NCBI RefSeq assembly: GCF_024498215.1
Contig: NZ_CP101806.1
Location: forward strand, 186,001-250,000
Length of the DNA stretch: 64,000 bases
Origin: Mycoplasmopsis caviae
GTDB taxonomy: Bacteria > Bacillota_I > Bacilli_A > Mycoplasmatales > Metamycoplasmataceae
Direction of reading: 5' to 3'
Part shown: positions 1-11,281 of the stretch, piece after piece
Numbering within the stretch: position 1 is the first letter of the stretch
Layout: every line of letters starts with the position of its first letter
Made by a program: the position numbers and the translations under genes
The notes under the pieces: model-generated
The model's database searches: none
The model's input: only the letters and a program-made list of their open reading frames with translations
Told to the model about the DNA's origin: nothing

Positions 1-2868
1 AACAAGATTATTATTTAATATACTTTTTGCTACATCAGTTGCTTCAGCATCAGAAATTTTAATTGTATCGATATACACTTCAAAACCATTTTCAGTAGGG
101 TGTAACTTATAACCTTTAAAATATTCGTGAGCCATAACTTCTATTGTTCTTGTTGTTCCAGCTTTTTGTCAATTACCAAGTAGGAAATTACTTGTTGTTG
201 AATATTTAGAATCATTTCCTGAATATTGGTTTGAATTTTGAATTAACATAATATTTGCAAAAACAATTTTAGAAATGGTTTCAACTAACTTATTCATAAG
301 TTGATCGTAAATCGTTTTTGTTACAATTGTGCTTTTTTGTATCAATATGTCCAATATATTATTGGTTGTCTTTTTTTCAAACAATAACAGTTTTAAAAAT
401 ATATCCAATGTATAATAAAGCTTATCACTCTTAATTTCCTCAATTGTTTTCTGTTCATCCTTACCAAAATTATATGTATTAAAAATATTATTAAATCTTG
501 ATTGTATTCACATTTTATCTTCAAAGTCTTGATAATAACCTTGCTCAATATAATCAACCAAACGATCATTATAGTCAACACCATAGAATTGAAACCCAAA
601 GAAAATCTTATCAAGTCCATATTTCTTATAAAGTTCAAGATTCTCTTTTCCATAAGGTTTCAATTTATTTGCGTTTGATTCCTGTTTTAAAGCATCACTC
701 ATTGCTTTTGTTTTATTCAAATATTGAGGGTCAGCACTAGATAAAATCTTAACTGTTGTATATTCAAATTTTTTTGCTTCATTGTTTCAATTGTATTTAG
801 GTACATCAAAATTGTACATCTTGTTATATCCAAATTGATTAACAATTATGTTGTAGAAATTTTTTACGAAACTAACAAGTAAATCCTTTTGACCATTAAC
901 AAATTTTTCAACATCATCATTATTTGGTAATTCTAATCAATTAATAGTATCCGCTTCCAGTTTCTTATATAAATTATTAACTAATTCATCTATAAACCCT
1001 TGTTGCTGGTCAATAAATTGTTTTGCACTTTCTCTTGCATATTGAATATCGAGATGTGAATAATTACTATCAAATTCTGATTGCACCGCTTTTTTATTTA
1101 CAATGTATTTTTCGTAACCTTTAAACACACCAATTCATGCGTTCATATAATTTTCTTTTTTAACTTTTTCACTTGAACTGATTTTTGATTTAAAATCATT
1201 CTTATTATTAACTTCTAGATAATCCTTTTTTGCTTTTAATAATAACGTATTTTTAGATGTTATATTTTTCTCACTAACTATTTCATTTACATTTGAAATT
1301 CTTATTAAATTATCCATATTGTTCTTAACAGTATCTAAGAATTTCATGTATTCAGTTTTTAATTTTGAGAGTTCTATAACATTGGTATTGATCTGTTCAA
1401 TATAATTAAATATATTAGTAAATGATGTTTTAACAATATCAATATTATTGGTATCCCATTTGTCAATTTCTTTTGATGTTATATTGTTGCTATTTGTGTC
1501 AATTATTTTCTTATGTTCAATCGATTCTTCTAATTCAAGTAATGGTTTAAAGTCTGTAATTTCAGTTGAAATTTTACATGCTGAAATAAGTCTATCAGCA
1601 TTTGATACAACTGAGTTTTTAATAATATTGTTATTATTTAGATCAACAGTTATTAATTGTCCAATATTTACTAAACAATCTAATATATCCTTTAAATCTA
1701 TTTTATTAGAACTGATATTTAATTTATTTATGGATGTCAAAATCTTATCAACTTCAATAAGTTGACTACTTAAGAGTGAATATGTGAAACCAAATTGATT
1801 AAAATCAATTAATTGATTTTGTTTTGTAGTATACGAATCTTTGAATGCTAAAAGCCTTGATTTGGCATAGTTGTAATGTATAAGACTTTCGTTTCTTAGT
1901 TTATTAATTTTTTCTTTTGTAGTTGCTAATTCAGTTAAGGTTTTAGTTCTGTTCTCAATGGCATTTTCATTTATTTTTCCATCTTGTTCAAAATAATTAT
2001 TTATTGATTTTTTTATAGTTTCAATCTCAGTTAAATCCAATTTTGTTGTATTTGCTACTTTTTTCAAATTTTCACTGTTTAATATTTGATTGATTTGTTG
2101 ATCATTCAAAGTATTTTTTATATTTATACTACTTAAAATTGTATCTTTTCAAAGTTTGTTATCTACATTCATTAAATTTAAACCTGCTTCAACCAATGAT
2201 CCAGTGAGTTTTTTATTGTTTTGAACACCTGGATCAATTTTTGATTTGTCATAATTTTCAATAGCTTTTTTAAGGTTGTTGAATCTTGAAACTTTATTTG
2301 AAATTGAATTAATAATTGTATTATTACTGTTCCTTAGTGATTCAAGTTCTTTTGCTTTCTTTTCAACTTCATCAACAATTTTAATAAACAAATCCGATTC
2401 TTCTTGTTCTAAAATTTCTTTATTTTTTAATTCAACTTCTGGAATTGTTTTATTAATTAAATCATATGCATTTTTATTTTTGGTTGCTCTAAGATATGAT
2501 GTATTTCCAAAGTGGTGACCAATGCGATATTTTTTGTGTTCATCCAAAATTTTTTGAATTTCGATACTTAGTTTATTATTCTTGTCAATTTGGTTGTTAT
2601 ATACATTAAGAATATTATTTAGTTGCGACTTGATTTCATCCATTAAATTAAATGAACTAATAGTTTTGTTAATTCTATCTCTTGAATCCCTTAGTTTAAG
2701 TGATGAACCATTAAAATTTTTAATTTGGTCTTCTAATCATTTTTTATTATTTCGATAGTTAGTTTTGTCAACAGATAATGCAACAATTGCCCCTAACGAA
2801 ATAGTTCCTACTATTCCACCCGCAATGCCTGCCGAAATTGAAATAATTTTTTTATCTCTCTTTTTCAT
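1..2868 (-). CDS. large membrane-anchored coiled-coil surface protein, partial
   Basis: One reading frame stays open from the ATG at 2868 to the left edge (956 codons, C-terminus missing) when TGA is read as Trp; I checked the joins at every TGA and found no TAA or TAG. The N-terminus has lysines and arginines followed by one hydrophobic segment (about residues 8-32, with IAGGIVGTISLGAIVAL), typical of an uncleaved anchor with the rest outside the cell. The remainder is rich in K, N, E, I and L, with long stretches likely to form coiled coils. A strong ribosome site (GGGGGA) lies 6 nt before the ATG. I recognise no family. The size, anchor and helical repeats suggest an adhesin or other host-interaction protein, which is inference only. 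A palindrome and a 23-nt homopolymer upstream suggest variable expression. Confidence 0.8.
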
Positions 2869-2908
2869 TTAAATCCCCCAAAAGCTTAAATATACCAAAG
2901 CATTTAAT

Positions 2909-2935
2909 CTATTATTTAATTATATTAAATAATAG
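2909..2935. repeat. perfect palindrome (12-bp arms, 3-nt centre)
   Basis: CTATTATTTAAT, then TAT, then ATTAAATAATAG: a perfect inverted repeat overlapping the proposed -10 region of the large surface-protein gene. It could be an operator or a leader hairpin. It is A/T only apart from the end bases, so the RNA stem would be weak, and a dimeric-repressor site is at least as likely. Confidence 0.75.
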
Positions 2936-2954
2936 TGGTGAGTTACTTTGTCAA
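2926..2954 (-). promoter_or_regulatory. candidate promoter of the large surface protein
   Basis: On the minus strand TTGACA (2954-2949) is followed after 17 nt by TATTTA (2931-2926). A second possible -10, TATAAT, lies at 2924-2919, but its spacing to TTGACA is too long. The TTGACA is an unusually good -35 for a mollicute. The -10 falls inside the palindrome at 2909-2935. Confidence 0.45.
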
Positions 2955-2994
2955 GCGGGTTTCACTTGGAACAAGACCCAACAAAAAATAATTA

Positions 2995-3017
2995 TTTTTT
3001 TTTTTTTTTTTTTTTTT
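2995..3017. repeat. 23-T homopolymer tract
   Basis: An uninterrupted run of 23 T (23 A on the coding strand of the downstream surface-protein gene), ending 127 nt before its ATG and about 40 nt upstream of the TTGACA. Long homopolymers in mycoplasma promoters can slip and vary spacing, as in the vlp genes of M. hyorhinis. Here the tract lies upstream of the -35 rather than between the promoter boxes, so an effect on expression is not certain. Confidence 0.85.
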
Positions 3018-3303
3018 GTAAAGCACTTTTTTACAGCATTTTTAGTAAAATCATTTTTAAAAAAACAGTAAAAAATTTATTTTACATTTAATAAAAAGCT
3101 GTTTAAATTTTTAAATTTAATTTGTGAAATTTATTTCATTTATCTATGCTAACATGAGCAAAGAGCAAATAAAAAATCCAGCATCATATATGAACGACCA
3201 GATTTATTCGATTTAAAATTTTGCTGATTTGACAAGAAAATTCAGATAATCAATTTTTCAACTAATTAACTAACTTAATAATAAAACAATTTTTAAGAAC
3301 TCC
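3018..3303. other. intergenic stretch with a 20-codon ORF
   Basis: About 285 nt of A/T-rich sequence between rnhB and the surface-protein promoter. The only thing seen is a small plus-strand ORF (3154-3216, beginning MSKEQIKNPASYMND). It has no clear ribosome site and may be the remnant of a gene start. I see no RNA gene or terminator here. Confidence 0.4.
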
Positions 3304-3900
3304 CTATTTTAAATATTTAGCAACGTTCTTATATGTTCTCCTGTGCTGTTCACAGACTCCATATTTTTCCATTGCTTCTTCATGTTCTTTTGTACAATAA
3401 CCTTTATTTTGTTTTCAGTTATATTCCGGATATTGTTCATGCAACTTATTCATAATTCTATCTCTGGTAACTTTTGCAACAATTGATGCAGCAGCAACAT
3501 TAATGCTCAAGCGATCACCTTTTACAAGATTAATTTGCTCAATAAATGTGTCTTCAATTTTTTCATAATCTGTAATAAGTATACGTGGCACTAGATACAA
3601 TTGTCCCAAACACCGTTTCATTCCAAATTTTGAAGCTTGCTTTGGATTTAGTTCATCTACTACATTAGCATCCACAACATAAGTAGTATATTCTAATGCG
3701 ACTTCTGTAATAATTTCATATGCTTTTTCTCGTTGCTTTTCATTCAATTCTTTTGAATCTTTTATTAGTCTGTGTTTAAAGTTTGCTGGCAATATAACAG
3801 CGGCTACAACCAATGGACCTGCACAGCAACCCCTTCCTGCCTCATCGAAACCAGCAATTAGATTAACACCTTTATAATTTTTTAATTCGTAATCATACAT
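3304..3900 (-). CDS. rnhB: ribonuclease HII
   Basis: 198 aa after reading one TGA (3415-3417) as Trp; the stop is TAG at 3304. RNase HII removes ribonucleotides and RNA from RNA-DNA hybrids in the cytoplasm. Seen directly: the signature IAGFDEAGRGCCAGPLVVAA near residue 14 with the catalytic Asp-Glu pair, the SKELNEKQR segment, and the later ASIVAKVTRDR block, all in family order and at normal family length. The C-terminal part (GYCTKEHEEAMEKYGVC) matches the usual end of the family. There is no Shine-Dalgarno; TATAAT at 3912-3907 lies 6 nt before the ATG, so the mRNA is probably leaderless. Confidence 0.96.
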
Positions 3901-3906
3901 GATTTA

Positions 3907-3912
3907 ATTATA
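3907..3912 (-). promoter_or_regulatory. -10 box of rnhB (leaderless start)
   Basis: Perfect TATAAT with 6 nt between it and the ATG at 3900. Transcription would start at or within a base of the start codon. Confidence 0.6.
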
Positions 3913-4003
3913 TTAGACAAATGTTAATTACTATATTTTATTGTGTTCTAATCCCATATGAATTTTGTCTGGTTTGCTAAGTTGTTTAATTCTATTAAAT
4001 AAA

Positions 4004-4031
4004 AATGAAATGCACAAAGTTGCATTTCATT
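4004..4031 (-). terminator. rho-independent terminator
   Basis: Perfect 11-bp stem (AATGAAATGCA / TGCATTTCATT) with a 6-nt loop. On the minus strand it is followed by TTTATTT, right after the stop codon of the gene at 4038-4991. Confidence 0.8.
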
Positions 4032-4037
4032 ATGAAA

Positions 4038-4991
4038 TTATTTTGTTTCTTCTTTATCCTTGTCCTTATTTGCTTCTTCATCTTCTTTAGCTTTTTGTGA
4101 GTCAACAATTTGAACAATTAAGCGACAAAGTTCTTCTTTATCCATTTTTTTATAGCCACTAATATAAAGTGTTTCAGCTATGCTATAAAGTTTTGAATTA
4201 GGTAAATCTAATAATTTTTTAATTTTATCTTTTGTTTCTTTTTCAGCATTTTTAATAACAGCTTTATTATCAACTATTTCTGCTTCTTCAATTTCTTCAT
4301 CTTTTGAACTGCTTTCGCTCTCATGTTCAACTTTATCATTAATATCATTTAAGTTAATGCCAAAAAGATTATTAAAAGCATTATTTTCACCTAACATACC
4401 AGATTGTTTTAGTGCATCTTGGACTTTTTTAAGTTCTTCTAGTCTTTTAGCATTAATAAAAGCCAATTTAAAATATTTTAGTTGGTTAACAAATAAGAAT
4501 TGAAAAACCAATAAAATAACATTAATTAAGAACATAGTAATTGTTATAGCTAATAAAATAGTGTTGCCTTTATTGATTAAGGTACGAATATTTTGGTCAA
4601 TACTATAAAAATTAACTAATCAACTAAAGAAATATAAAGTTGATGGTCATATATGCATATTAATAAACGTTTTTTCCTTGAAAGTGCGTAAATAGAAGGT
4701 TGTAAATATAATAATTGAAACTAGCATCACTGTTGCAACTAATCCATTAACAATAATCATACTTGTAACTCTTGAGTTTGCTTCATTGCTTGAATTTGTC
4801 CCATTAAAAAAATATGTAACTAAAGAATCCTTAAAGCCAATATATAAAGTTGTAATTGTTGCTGAATTAACAAATGAAATGATGAATGCTAAAAGAGAAA
4901 GAATTATAACCGGTCTAAATCTTTCTTTTTCTAGAGATCATAATTTCTTTGCACTTTTAATTTCTAGATATTTTTTGTCAAATAAATTCAT
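4038..4991 (-). CDS. unknown membrane protein with acidic, SAP-like C-terminus
   Basis: 317 aa, reading four TGA codons as Trp. I recognise no named family. Residues about 27-47, 78-98 and 148-170 are hydrophobic membrane segments. The middle carries an acidic run (ESESSSKDEEIEEAEIV). The last 70 residues (IKKLLDLPNSKLYSIAETLY, then GYKKMDKEELCRLIV) resemble a small helical SAP/Rho-N type fold, which is inference. The last residues are highly charged. The start is fixed by AAGGAGAG just before the ATG at 4991. A terminator follows the stop, so it is transcribed alone. Confidence 0.8.
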
Positions 4992-5026
4992 CTCTCTCCT
5001 TAATATACTACTAATATTATAAATTA

Positions 5027-5941
5027 TTATTCTTTTGTGAGTGTATTAAAATCAAAATCAGCAACATTAAATTCTTTTGGTACAGGCGAGTAAATACATA
5101 TTTCTTTCTTAGAAACAGGATGTATAAACTTAAGTTTGTAAGCATGCAATCTTTGGTTAAATTCATCAATACTCTTACCATAAGTTGGATCACCATAAAT
5201 TGGATGTTTGATATATGCCATATGAACCCTGATTTGGTGAGTACGACCTGTTTTTAATTCACATTTAATTAGCGACATTGGTTCTTTGTTTAAATAAAAA
5301 TGCTTAAGTAGGTGTACAAAAGTAACTGCTTCTTTACCTTCCTTATGAACACTCATAACTTTACGATCTTGCACGCTTCGGGCAATAGGCAAATTAATTT
5401 TAGTTAGCGGGTTTTCAATTAAACCTTTAGCGATTGCCACATATGTTCTTTCAATTTGGTGTTGCTTTAACATCTGGGCAAGAAGGTTGTGCATTGTATT
5501 ATTTTTTGCAATAATTAAAAGTCCGCTGGTATCTTTATCAATACGATGAACTATACCTGGACGAAGAAGCCCGTTTTCATTAGACAAATTATTTTTAAAA
5601 TGATATAGAAGACCATTAACTAATGTGTCATTATAGTGACCTGGAGAAGGATGGACAACTAGTCCGCTTGGTTTATCAATTATTACCAAGTCATCATCTT
5701 CATATTTTATATCAAGTGGTATATTGACAGGCTCAATATTGATTTCTTTATCAAGCAATTTAACAATTGTAATTTCTTGTCCTTCACGGACAATGTAATT
5801 ACATTTGTGAACTTGAATATTTTCGCCAATATAGACTGCACCCTGCTCAATTAATTCCTTAATATCATTACGACTTAATTCGCTATTTTGACCTATATAT
5901 TTGTCAATTCTTTCTTTATATTGAACACTTAATTTTAACAT
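5027..5941 (-). CDS. rluD: RluD-family rRNA pseudouridine synthase
   Basis: 304 aa. Converts specific uridines in 23S rRNA to pseudouridine. An S4-like RNA-binding segment is at the N-terminus (SRNDIKELIEQGAVYIGE), followed by the RluA-family catalytic core with GIVHRIDKDTSGLLIIAK near residue 132, containing the catalytic Asp, and by LKTGRTHQIRVHMAYIKHP later on. Length and domain order are normal. RluD is the closest type, but RluA/C/D paralogues cannot be separated by eye. No Shine-Dalgarno; TATAAT at 5953-5948 sits 6 nt before the ATG (leaderless type). Confidence 0.93.
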   Translation of the reverse strand: MLKLSVQYKERIDKYIGQNSELSRNDIKELIEQGAVYIGENIQVHKCNYIVREGQEITIVKLLDKEINIEPVNIPLDIKYEDDDLVIIDKPSGLVVHPSPGHYNDTLVNGLLYHFKNNLSNENGLLRPGIVHRIDKDTSGLLIIAKNNTMHNLLAQMLKQHQIERTYVAIAKGLIENPLTKINLPIARSVQDRKVMSVHKEGKEAVTFVHLLKHFYLNKEPMSLIKCELKTGRTHQIRVHMAYIKHPIYGDPTYGKSIDEFNQRLHAYKLKFIHPVSKKEICIYSPVPKEFNVADFDFNTLTKE

Positions 5942-5947
5942 AGTGTA

Positions 5948-5953
5948 ATTATA
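5948..5953 (-). promoter_or_regulatory. -10 box of rluD (leaderless start)
   Basis: TATAAT with 6 nt (TACACT) between it and the start codon at 5941; no ribosome-binding sequence fits between. Confidence 0.6.
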
Positions 5954-5979
5954 TATAATAATTAATAATTTATAAGTTT

Positions 5980-6645
5980 TTAACCTAGCCAGGGTTCAAA
6001 TATGATTAATGCAAGTGCAACATTGCTTAATATTAGAGCTATTATTGGTACTTTTTTAATATAAAGAACTGCTGAAATAATTATTCCGCAAGGCACATAA
6101 CAATATAGAGCAATTTTTCTTCAAGCACTATAAAACAGTACTTTTGGACTATTATGAATATACCCAACATATTGACTAAGTGATTTATTAAAGAAAAAAT
6201 GTGGTGCTAGAGCAGAGATAAAAAGTTGAATAGCTAATGCACAAATAATAGCAGTAACAACAGGATTCATAACATTAATTAACTTAGTTAGAAACTTATT
6301 GTTCTCAAATTTCTTTGAATATTTCATGGCCAATTTCATCATTAAAATTGGCGGTATAACAAACACTAAGTAAGTTAAAAACATTACTATAAAACCTCAT
6401 CACTCTTTGTTAGCTATGAAGTATCCAGTTACCAGTGCAAATTTTGTTGAAAGAATACCTGGTGTTGCATTTCCAATAGCAAATGCTTGTGCAATATCGC
6501 TTTGTGTAATATTGCTACCAAATCAACTTCTAAACAGTTCTCAAAATCAACTAAAAATTGGCATGAAAACTTGCCCACCACCAAAAATTGATAAACTTAT
6601 AAGAGTTAAAAATACTATTGCAACAAACAAGGATAGTCAAAGCAT
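5980..6645 (-). CDS. chromate transporter (ChrA) family protein, second half
   Basis: 221 aa with six or so hydrophobic segments. The N-terminus has the family motif FGGGQVFMPIF, and GNATPGILSTKFA follows near residue 60, matching the ChrA half-domain pattern. In many bacteria ChrA is one protein of two half-domains; short-chain members are encoded as adjacent pairs, as here. Its ATG overlaps the stop of the upstream partner in TAATG, and AAAAGGAGG precedes it, so the two are co-translated and likely form a heterodimer. The true substrate is unknown; chromate is only the family name. Confidence 0.85.
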
Positions 6646-7352
6646 TATTGGCCTCCTTTTTGTTCACCTGAGTTATTGTTATTTTGCTCGCTTTCATCTT
6701 TTTTAGTCTTGTTTAACTCATTTTTATTTTCTTGCTCAATTGCTAATTTTTTAATCTCTTTTTTATGCTTAATAACTTCAATTGAAGCAAAAATAGAAGC
6801 AATTAAAAGCATAATAATTACTGGCATATTTCAAGGCGAAGGAATAAAGAAACAAAATGCAAAAGTTACTAAAAATAGAAAAAATCATAAACTGACTTTT
6901 AGTTTACTTCTGCCTTTTTTATAGTATTCTAGAGCAAAACCAATTAGTGAACCAATTATGGCCACAATCACACCTAATTCAATAACAAATAAATATTTTT
7001 GTGGTATATAACTAACAAAATAAAATATTAAAAAGAAAACTAAAAGATGTGGCAAAGCAGCTAAAATTACCAAAAACATTCCCTTTTTAAAACCTAAAAG
7101 TTTAATAGCAATGTAACTCATTGCTTCAATGACACTAGGTCCGGGTAACATATTTGTAATAATGACATTTTGTTCAAATTCATCAGGACTTAACCATTTA
7201 TATTTATCTACTGCATACTTTTTAATTGTTGGCATCAGTGCATTACCGCCACCAAAACTAATAAAAGTAATAAGTAAAATGAAGCAGAAAACATTAAAAA
7301 ATGTTGGTTTTTTGGTATATTGAAACTCCTGGTTTTTCGATGAGTTATTCAT
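6645..7352 (-). CDS. chromate transporter (ChrA) family protein, first half
   Basis: 235 aa, one TGA read as Trp. Seen: FISFGGGNALMPTIKKYAV and NMLPGPSVIEAMSYI near residues 32-90, the paired motifs of short-chain ChrA proteins, followed by hydrophobic segments and a charged C-terminal tail rich in K, E, N and Q. It pairs with the next gene through a 1-nt overlap. It has no Shine-Dalgarno; TATAAT at 7365-7360 is 7 nt from the ATG, so the transcript may be leaderless or have a one-base leader. Confidence 0.87.
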
Positions 7353-7359
7353 AATTTGA

Positions 7360-7365
7360 ATTATA
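7360..7365 (-). promoter_or_regulatory. -10 box of the ChrA pair
   Basis: TATAAT with 7 nt to the ATG at 7352, the same arrangement (one nt longer) as the other probable leaderless genes of the window. Confidence 0.5.
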
Positions 7366-7399
7366 CTTTATTTAACACAAGGCAACATTTAAATAAATC

Positions 7400-7428
7400 T
7401 AAAACAGAGTTACTACAACCCTGTTTTA
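7400..7428 (-). terminator. hairpin after the PTS-transketolase operon
   Basis: TAAAACAG / CTGTTTTA stem of 8 bp with a 13-nt loop, about 35 nt after the transketolase stop. On the minus strand GATTTATTT follows, so it is a moderate terminator. Transcription entering the chrA pair from upstream would be reduced. Confidence 0.5.
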
Positions 7429-7462
7429 ATCAATTAATTGACAAATTGAATATTAAGAAAAA

Positions 7463-9403
7463 CTATTTTAGAAACTCAATTATCTTATTTGAAATGTTTA
7501 ATTTAGTAAATCCTTTTTGAGAATAAACCAGTGCACCATCAGCAGAAAAACCATAGTCTTTTGCCAAGAAAGCATCTATTTTATTATATTTACTTAATCT
7601 GTATCACATAGAATCGCTTGTTGCTTCAATTGCAAACATTGGAGCTTTATTTAAACCAAGTTCAAGGCATAATTGCTCATTTTCGATTAAATCTTGTAAA
7701 AGTGGAACTGAAATTACTTGTGCATTAATTTTGTATTTTTCAAGTACACTAGCAACATCACAAGCTAAATTAACTTCGCTTCCAGAGGCGAGAATACTAA
7801 TTTGATAATTGTCGCAAGTCTTGATTTTATAGGCTGCAACAAGATTGGAATTAAGCATATTATAAGATTTTAAATCTTGTCGACAACCAATTATTACAAC
7901 CTGGTTTTTGTCTTGGTTAAATGCATAATTAAATGCTGCTCTTACTTCCGATTCATCTGCGGGTCTAATGACTTTAACATTGCTCATAGCTCTAAGCATT
8001 GGGATTTGGTCAAATGGTTGATGGGTAGGTCCATCACCTCCAACCTGGTAACTATCATGTGTGTAAACATGAACTGATGGAATTTCCATCATTGCTCCAA
8101 GTCGTAGAGCTGATTTAGCATAATCAACAAAAGCCAAAAACGTTGAATCAATAGTCTTAAGATTTGAATCTAAATATATTCCATTGTTTATAGCACTCAT
8201 TGCAAATTCTCTTATACCATACTTAATATTTTGGCCACCATCAATAATATCTTTTTTGAAACCTATTTTTGTAGCTTTGGTAAGATCAGCAGAACCACCA
8301 ACAACATAAGGGTTGTTTTCTAACTTTGCCATTATTGGAGCAAAATAATTTCTAATTGCACAATTACTTTGACTAAATTCGACATCGCTGAAGTCAAATT
8401 TATATTTCTTGCTAGTTAACATTTCTAATTCTTTGGCAAGCTCTGGATATTCGCTTTTGTATTTGTCATATTTTTTAAGCCATCTGGCATAAGAGCGAAT
8501 TTTTTCTAGTTGTAATAAAGCACCATATTCGTAAATCTCGTCTTCATATATGAAAGGGTTTAAAGTTGAAAGTGAGTTTAATTGTTTGAATTTGATAGTT
8601 TGTTGTTCATTTAATGTACCATTATGGCCATCTGGAGTATTTTCAAATGGGGTACCTTTAGCTATGGTTGTATTTACTTTAATATAACAAGGTTTATTTG
8701 ATTTTTTAGCTTGCTTGATAGCTTCAAAGATATCATCAATGTTGTCTCTAACATTGAATGTTTTAAAGTTATATGACTCAAAGAATTTTATTAGATTGCC
8801 ACCATTTACATAATTAGCAAGCGAATCAATTTGTGCATTATTTGAATCGTGCAAAATTATTAATTTACTTAATTTTAGAGTGCCTGCTAGTTGAATAGCT
8901 TCAAGTGCCACACCTTCTTGCAAGCAACCATCACCAACAAGGGAAAAAATATGATGATTTATAATCTTGTGATTTTTACGATTATACCTGTTTTGTAGGT
9001 ATTTTTGACTAAGAGCCATACCTACAGCCATTGCTACACCTTGACCTAGTGGACCTGTTGAAGCATCCACATATTGAAGTTTATCAATCTCTGGGTGTGA
9101 TGGTGTTTTTGAATCCATTTTTTTATGATTTTTGATTTCATCAAGACCAAGCAAATTAAGGAAATGAAGTACTGAGTAATATGCCATTGAACCATGACCG
9201 GCTGATAACACAAAGCGATCCCGATTAATTCACTTAGGATCTTGCTCAACAAAGTTAAGAGTTTTGCCAACTAATGCAAAGGTAATATTGGCTGCACCAA
9301 TAGCCATTCCTATGTGTCCACCTTTTGCATTATTAATTGAATCTAAGGCAATACCTCTCATTGAAGCAACAAATTTATTTTCTATTGACTTACATGATTT
9401 CAT
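7463..9403 (-). CDS. tkt: transketolase
   Basis: 646 aa, close to the usual transketolase length. Thiamine-diphosphate enzyme moving two-carbon units between pentose and other sugar phosphates in the cytoplasm. Seen: SAGHGSMAYYSVLHFLNL near residue 66, the ThDP motif VGDGCLQEGVALEA about residue 155, DSNNAQID, the transketolase signature region GDGPTHQPFDQIPMLRAM, and a C-terminal domain. The ATG at 9403 is 17 nt after the IIC stop and has no good ribosome site, so translation is probably coupled to the gene before it. Ascorbate catabolism leads to xylulose 5-phosphate, a transketolase substrate, which fits its place at the end of this PTS operon. Confidence 0.95.
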
Positions 9404-9420
9404 AAATTTTAAATTACTAA

Positions 9421-11247
9421 TTAAGCATTTATTGGTTGAGTTTGAACTTTTTCTTCTACTTTTTCTCCACTATTTGAATCTTGTGGAGCATTTTTAGATT
9501 TTTTCTTATCAATAAAGTGTTTTATGAGACCATCGATCATTAAACTAATGTAGGTTAATACAGGAGTAACAAATGCAATTCATTTTCCTGCTTTAGGAAT
9601 TTTTCCTAAAATACCTGGAATAAGTCCAATGATATAATCTGTATCTCCCCAGTTTAGAGATTGAACTGTATCAACATTTTTACCAGCTAGTTTTGCAGCT
9701 TCTCGTACATAATACATAATGTTGTTGTCAGTTGTTGATATCACTGTATGCATTAGGCTATTAATTTCACCAGAAGCCGTAATTCCATGACTAGCAATTA
9801 GTGCTTTATATTCATCAAAGAACGCTTTTAATACAGCAGCATCTTTAGATGCAAGATCAAATTTTTGTGCAGCTTGTGCTACTTCAAAAGCACCAGTTGC
9901 TTTACCGCTAACACCTTCAAGTTCTTTTGTGAAAGCAAGTGTTTGTAGGTAATCATTTGTAGCAGGTACAAAACCACCTCAAATAAAGAATAATGGCACA
10001 AATGTAATAATTAAACCATGAACAAATGGTCCAACAATAGCACCAACTATTCCACCCTTAATATTTCCAAAAACACCTGAGGTAGCACCTAAAAAGAAGT
10101 GTGGAACAAGTCCAGGTAAAATAATAAGCGCCATTGGACTTCCTGATGGTCAAGCAAATGAAATACCCATTGTAATAAATAGTCCAATAATACCTGCTAC
10201 GAAACTTGAAATAAAGCCAATTAGCACAGCATTAGGTGCATAAGGGAATACTACAGGACAATCAACTGCTGCTTTTGAATTTTTAATTAATTTGTCACTA
10301 AATGCTTTGAATGTAGGTACTAATTCTCCCACAAACAATCTAACACCAGCAAGCATAATTTCAACACCTGCTGTAAATGTAAATGCCTGAACAAACATTG
10401 TAACAAGTCAATTTTGTCCACTAAGAACATCTACTGCTGCTTTATCACTAAGCTTTCCTAATTGGTACATTACTCCACCAGGTAAGAAAGCAAACATATA
10501 GAACACCAAAATTGTAAGCGATAATGAAACTAAGGTATTTCTAAAAATATAAAGACCTTTTGGGAAGTTAATTGACTCAGTTGAAACAACTTTTGTCTTC
10601 ATTAATTTACCAATACCTTCGCCAATGTAACCACTTAATGCATAACCAAATCCACCTGTGTGACCAAGTCCAATTTCATTTGAACCTGTAATCATATTCA
10701 TGTGTCTTTGTTGTAATGCAGGAGATATAACCATATAAGAAGCTAATAATGTTGCACCTGCAAAAAGCACAATTGCAAAATCACCAGCATTACTTTGTGG
10801 TCTAAATCCTAATGTTAAGAACACGGCAGCAATCATTAATGATGAGTAGAATAATACGTGACCTGAAAGGTAAACATATTTAAATCTTGATGTAACTGCT
10901 AAAACAATATTAAGTATCATTCCAAGAACCATAATTAATGATCCTATTTGAACAATAGCTTGTATGTAAGTTAACGCACCTGCAAAAGCATCGTTGTTAG
11001 GAATAACACCTTTAAGTCCATAGGTTGCTTGGAAGACTGGTTGGAATTTTCCTAATGATCCAACTAGAACGCCAGCACCACCACCTAGAATTAAGAATCC
11101 AATGGTAACTTTAAAAGCACTAATGACTACTTGCGAAAACTTTTTACGTAAAGCAATCGCACCAATCATTGTAAAAATACCAACAATGAAAGCAGGTGTA
11201 GCTAGAAAGTCCTTAAAGAACGCTAGCATAAACCAAACGAAACTCAT
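9421..11247 (-). CDS. ulaA: PTS ascorbate-type IIC permease (UlaA-like)
   Basis: 608 aa, longer than the usual UlaA of about 465; a middle segment (roughly residues 440-540) and a charged tail (KVEEKVQTQPINA) are extra. Many membrane segments; family features include GGGAGVLVGSLGKFQPVF, GEIGLG-type loop SNEIGLGHTGGFGYALSGY, and FVQAFTFTAGVEIMLAGVR. It moves the sugar across the membrane while it is phosphorylated by IIB. The preferred start is ATG 11247 with AAAGGA about 11 nt ahead; an upstream TTG at 11268 would skip that site. Substrate assignment (L-ascorbate) is from family only. Confidence 0.88.
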
Positions 11248-11281
11248 AATAATAAGCCATCCTTTCAATTTTAAAAAGGCT

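Noticed and set aside
498-740. Plus-strand ORFs in the first 2.9 kb (for example 498-740, 1448-1765, 2276-2518)
   Set aside because: They lie antisense to the continuous minus-strand frame and have no ribosome site.
6127-6137. CTATAAAACAG core inside the chromate-transporter gene
   Set aside because: The 11-mer occurs in coding sequence and its flanks do not pair like the intergenic copies; taken as chance in A/T-rich DNA.
10408-10410. Stop between the two halves of the IIC gene
   Set aside because: It is TGA, read as Trp in this genetic code; the frame continues with permease sequence.
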